Below the pieces are notes generated by a model. The model saw only the letters and a program-made list of their open reading frames with translations, searched no databases and was not told the origin of the DNA. Made by a program: the position numbers and the translations under genes. DNA of 8,571 nt from Planctomycetota bacterium (GTDB taxonomy: Bacteria > Planctomycetota > Planctomycetia > Pirellulales > Lacipirellulaceae): NCBI GenBank assembly GCA_022615465.1, contig JAKEGR010000030.1:1-8571 (forward strand), in the 5' to 3' direction. Every line of letters starts with the position of its first letter. Within the stretch, counting starts at the first letter, position 1. Below, piece by piece: positions 6,736 through 8,571 of the stretch.

Positions 6736-7617
6736 CTAGGGAATCAGAAAGATCAGGCCGGTGAGAACGCCTGCCTCACTCGCGCCGGCCACGGCATCGC
6801 ACGGCGGACAGTGGCGACGCCACGGCGGACAGCTTCCGGGCCGATAATGGCCCAGCGTGTAAACGCATTCGCCCGGGCAGTCGGCCGTCATGCAGTACGG
6901 CAGCGCCGGCACGGTGCCGAAGAAATGGGCCGCCGATATGGCCGGCTGCAGGCAGGCATGGCAGCCGTAGCCGTAACGCTCGAGATTGATTTCCTCGAAA
7001 TAGAGCGGGCGATGGTAGAGGCACGTGGCATTCCAATGATAATTGAACACGGGCCAGCAACGGGCGGCGGCAAACGGGCCGGCCTGAGCGTCGATCTGTT
7101 CCCAGCACGCGGCCGCATGGTCCTGGGGCAAGTCGCCCGACGGCATTTGGATGTTGATCGTCAAATCGCTGATTGGCTTTTCGGGCGCTCCTCGGCACGG
7201 ATCGGGAAGGGCCGTCGCCTCGCCATCTGGTGGCGGCAGCGATTCGGATTGCATTGATTCCGATTGAAGGAGAGCCAACCGACGCGGCGGCTGCAGTTCC
7301 GGCAGTTTCCTCGGAGCCGGGATTGCGTTGAGACTTGCCTGTGCTTCCGGCGGCGCGATTCCCAGTGCTCGCTCGGCCTTGGCGGTGGGCAAGACGCGCG
7401 GAACCTGTTCGAACGGATCATGCGCAGCGTCACCTGTCTCAAAAGGGTCATGGCTGGCATGTTGCACCGCGAACGGATCGTAATCGACCTCGAACTCCGC
7501 AGCGTTCGACCGGGAGAGCCCGCAGCCGAGGATCTGGCTCGCGACGAACAGGACGATCGCATAGCACTTCGGCCGGCCTGGGGATCGACGGTCGCAAGAG
7601 GTAGTGCTGGCAGCCAT
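6736..7617 (-). CDS. Secreted cysteine-rich protein of unknown function, planctomycete type
   Basis: Function unknown. From the ATG at 7617 the protein is 293 residues. Residues 10-40 form an export signal (RR and K residues, hydrophobic 19-33, ending SNAA). ILGC (29-32) resembles an imperfect lipobox, so a lipoprotein cannot be excluded. An upstream in-frame start at 7767 would add 50 basic residues and bury the signal, so I prefer 7617. No Shine-Dalgarno is visible for either. After the signal come three DPF repeats (47-69), a proline-rich low-complexity stretch (about 70-150), and a conserved-looking domain 185-293 with NYHWNATCLYHRPLYFEEIN, LERYGYGC, HFFGTVPALPYCM and LGHYRPGSCPPW. Twelve cysteines lie between 141 and 273, an even number compatible with disulphides in the envelope. 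I recall similar blocks only from planctomycete proteins of unknown role. It is divergent from the large surface-protein gene, across 323 bp. Confidence 0.75.
   Translation of the reverse strand: MAASTTSCDRRSPGRPKCYAIVLFVASQILGCGLSRSNAAEFEVDYDPFAVQHASHDPFETGDAAHDPFEQVPRVLPTAKAERALGIAPPEAQASLNAIPAPRKLPELQPPRRLALLQSESMQSESLPPPDGEATALPDPCRGAPEKPISDLTINIQMPSGDLPQDHAAACWEQIDAQAGPFAAARCWPVFNYHWNATCLYHRPLYFEEINLERYGYGCHACLQPAISAAHFFGTVPALPYCMTADCPGECVYTLGHYRPGSCPPWRRHCPPCDAVAGASEAGVLTGLIFLIP
7408..7482 (-). repeat. Three tandem 10-residue units carrying DPF
   Basis: Within the cysteine-rich protein, YDPFA, HDPFE and HDPFE fall at residues 46-50, 56-60 and 66-70, an exact 10-residue (30-base) period. 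The DNA units keep a GAACGGATC/GAAAAGGGTC core with differences between copies, so the repeat has diverged or is under protein-level selection. It lies just after the predicted signal peptide. Confidence 0.6.
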
Positions 7618-7848
7618 AGCGGCGTGTCGCTGAAAAGTGAAGCGAGGGACGTGGGTGGAGAATATGGACAGACCGCCCAACGGTCCCAGTTTTCGGCTGC
7701 GGGCGTACAGCTTCTTCAATGCAACCGGAAAAATCGGCCTCTTTTCACTCGGAGCCAAGCCGGCCAAGGCGATGTGCCAGCCGGAACGCGGGCATCCCTG
7801 GTCATCATAACTGCTGATTGGCCCGAGAGATGCGTCGCAACAGATTGT

Positions 7849-7878
7849 TTGACAGTTGGCTCGGCTGCTCGCGATAAT
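7849..7878 (+). promoter_or_regulatory. Strong sigma-70-like promoter of the surface-protein gene
   Basis: TTGACA (7849-7854) matches the -35 consensus exactly. After 18 bp, GATAAT (7873-7878) matches five of six -10 positions. Transcription would begin near 7885, leaving a leader of about 55 bases before the ATG at 7941. This is the best promoter match in the window. Confidence 0.6.
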
Positions 7879-7927
7879 GAGAGTCGTTCGGTTATCGGGT
7901 TGCCAGGTGCCTCCCTCTTTTCCCCCC

Positions 7928-7931
7928 AGGA
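7928..7931 (+). promoter_or_regulatory. Ribosome binding site (AGGA) of the surface-protein gene
   Basis: AGGA lies 9 bases before the ATG at 7941 and follows a pyrimidine-rich stretch (7913-7927). It supports 7941 as the start, as does the basic N-terminus that follows. Confidence 0.5.
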
Positions 7932-7940
7932 ACCGCCTTC

Positions 7941-8571
7941 ATGCGTTTCTCTTGGTTCTCTCGACGCCCTGAGCGTCGGCGTCGCGGCGCGGCCGTGCCG
8001 TTGGCGGTTCGCCGGCTGGAGCGGCGGCGCGTCCTGAATGCCCAAATCACCAGCATGGTCGTGCCGGCGATGGTGGCCGAAGGCGATACCGTTACGACGA
8101 CCGCAACCGGGACCGGCTTTGGCCAGTTGTACTTCTTCTGGTCCGTCAAGCAAAGTTCCACGACGATCGCATCCGGAAGTGGGCCGACGTTCGATTTCAC
8201 CGCTCTTGACGACGGAACCTACGACGTCAAGCTGCAACTCTACGATTCCGCGCAGGGCAATGACACCGAGATTCGACCGCTTGTCGTTACGAACGTGGCA
8301 CCGCAAATCACAAACCTCACCGCGCTGAACGTGAACGAGAACAGCTTCACGACTCTCACTGGCAGCATCGTCGATCCCGGCACGAAGGATACGTTTACGC
8401 TCGATGTCGATTGGGGCGACGGCACGGTTGAGACCTTCACTTATGCTGCTGGTACGAAGGACTTCAGTGAGACGCACCAATATCTGGACGACAATCCCAC
8501 GGGAACGCCAAGCGATCCATACACAATCAACGTCAAGCTCAAGGACGACGACACGGACGAGGACGTTGATA
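7941..8571 (+). CDS. N-terminus of a large secreted/surface protein with PKD-like modules, 3'-partial
   Basis: The frame is open from the ATG at 7941 to the right edge (210 codons plus one base). Residues 1-31 are very basic (RRPERRRR, RRLERRR), and LERRRVLNA (26-34) resembles the LEPR-XLL-type N-terminal motif of giant planctomycete secreted proteins. It sits where a signal peptide would be expected, and no classical hydrophobic core is present. The rest is beta-rich repeat material: a first module about 38-118 (VAEGDTVTTTATG, DGTYDVKLQLYD), then a PKD/Ig-like module from about 120 (NVAPQITNLTALNVNEN) with the hallmark DWGDGTVETF (157-166), HQYLDDNP and INVKLKDDD. The acidic, Thr/Asp-rich composition suggests calcium-binding surface folds. 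Such proteins are often thousands of residues long, so most of the gene is probably outside the window. Likely role is cell-surface adhesion or structure, by family analogy only. It is preceded by a strong promoter and ribosome site. Confidence 0.82.
   Translation, partial: MRFSWFSRRPERRRRGAAVPLAVRRLERRRVLNAQITSMVVPAMVAEGDTVTTTATGTGFGQLYFFWSVKQSSTTIASGSGPTFDFTALDDGTYDVKLQLYDSAQGNDTEIRPLVVTNVAPQITNLTALNVNENSFTTLTGSIVDPGTKDTFTLDVDWGDGTVETFTYAAGTKDFSETHQYLDDNPTGTPSDPYTINVKLKDDDTDEDVD

Larger units (their letters stand above)
7618..7940. other. 323-bp divergent intergenic region
   Basis: This lies between the starts of the cysteine-rich gene (- strand) and the large surface-protein gene (+ strand). 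The right half holds a strong + strand promoter and a ribosome site (listed separately). On the - strand only a lone TATGAT (complement of 7803-7808) resembles a -10 element, and no good -35 pairs with it. Long open frames cross this region on both strands but look like GC-rich shadow frames without protein-like character. If the cysteine-rich protein really started at 7767, the gap would shrink to 173 bp. Confidence 0.5.

Noticed and set aside
7264..8037. 257-aa open frame on the + strand across the divergent region
   Set aside because: It is antisense to the cysteine-rich gene and out of frame with the surface-protein start. Its sequence is R/G/S-rich without domains.
7716..8480. 254-aa open frame on the - strand over the surface-protein start
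   Set aside because: It is antisense to the PKD-like coding sequence, which has clear family character. No motif was seen.

Overview
The window most likely comes from a planctomycete (Pirellulales-like) chromosome. I infer this from three protein features: a large surface-protein start carrying an LERRRVLNA-type N-terminal motif followed by PKD-like modules; a cysteine-rich secreted protein with the PLYFEEINLERYGYGC block that I associate with planctomycetes; and a membrane protein that joins a PqqD-like domain, a site-2-protease core and a HlyD-type region. This is recognition by eye, not a database result. The host-type genes are GC-rich (about 67% in a hand-counted 60-base line of the first gene), with many long antisense shadow frames.

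Left part (1-4579): three genes on the + strand with short gaps (35 and 58 bp), probably one operon. They are (1) the C-terminal part of a GAF-like/transmembrane/HlyD adaptor that runs off the left edge, (2) a secreted RND-type periplasmic adaptor, and (3) a 737-aa PqqD-like / M50 (HELGH, NPLLRYDG) / lipoyl-HlyD fusion. Together they look like an envelope-spanning export or processing complex that binds a peptide or protein inside the cell, may cleave it in the membrane and passes it outward through adaptors. No ABC ATPase, RND pump, outer-membrane channel or substrate gene is visible, so the substrate is unknown.

Middle part (about 4600-6680): a lower-GC segment (47-53% in hand-counted lines) holding a type II restriction-modification pair. 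A beta-class, probably N4-cytosine, DNA methyltransferase (+ strand) faces a PD-(D/E)xK-type restriction endonuclease (- strand). The two genes share the palindromic CTAG that supplies both stop codons. The 347-bp gap before the methyltransferase gene carries weak promoter-like sequences. The composition step suggests horizontal acquisition into the host region.

Right part (6736-8571): a divergent pair. On the - strand is a signal-peptide-bearing cysteine-rich protein of unknown function with three DPF repeats at an exact 10-residue spacing. On the + strand is the beginning of what is probably a very large secreted or surface protein, cut by the right edge. It is preceded by an excellent sigma-70-like promoter (TTGACA, 18 bp, GATAAT) and a well-placed AGGA ribosome site. 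No tRNA, rRNA, CRISPR array or insertion sequence was seen.
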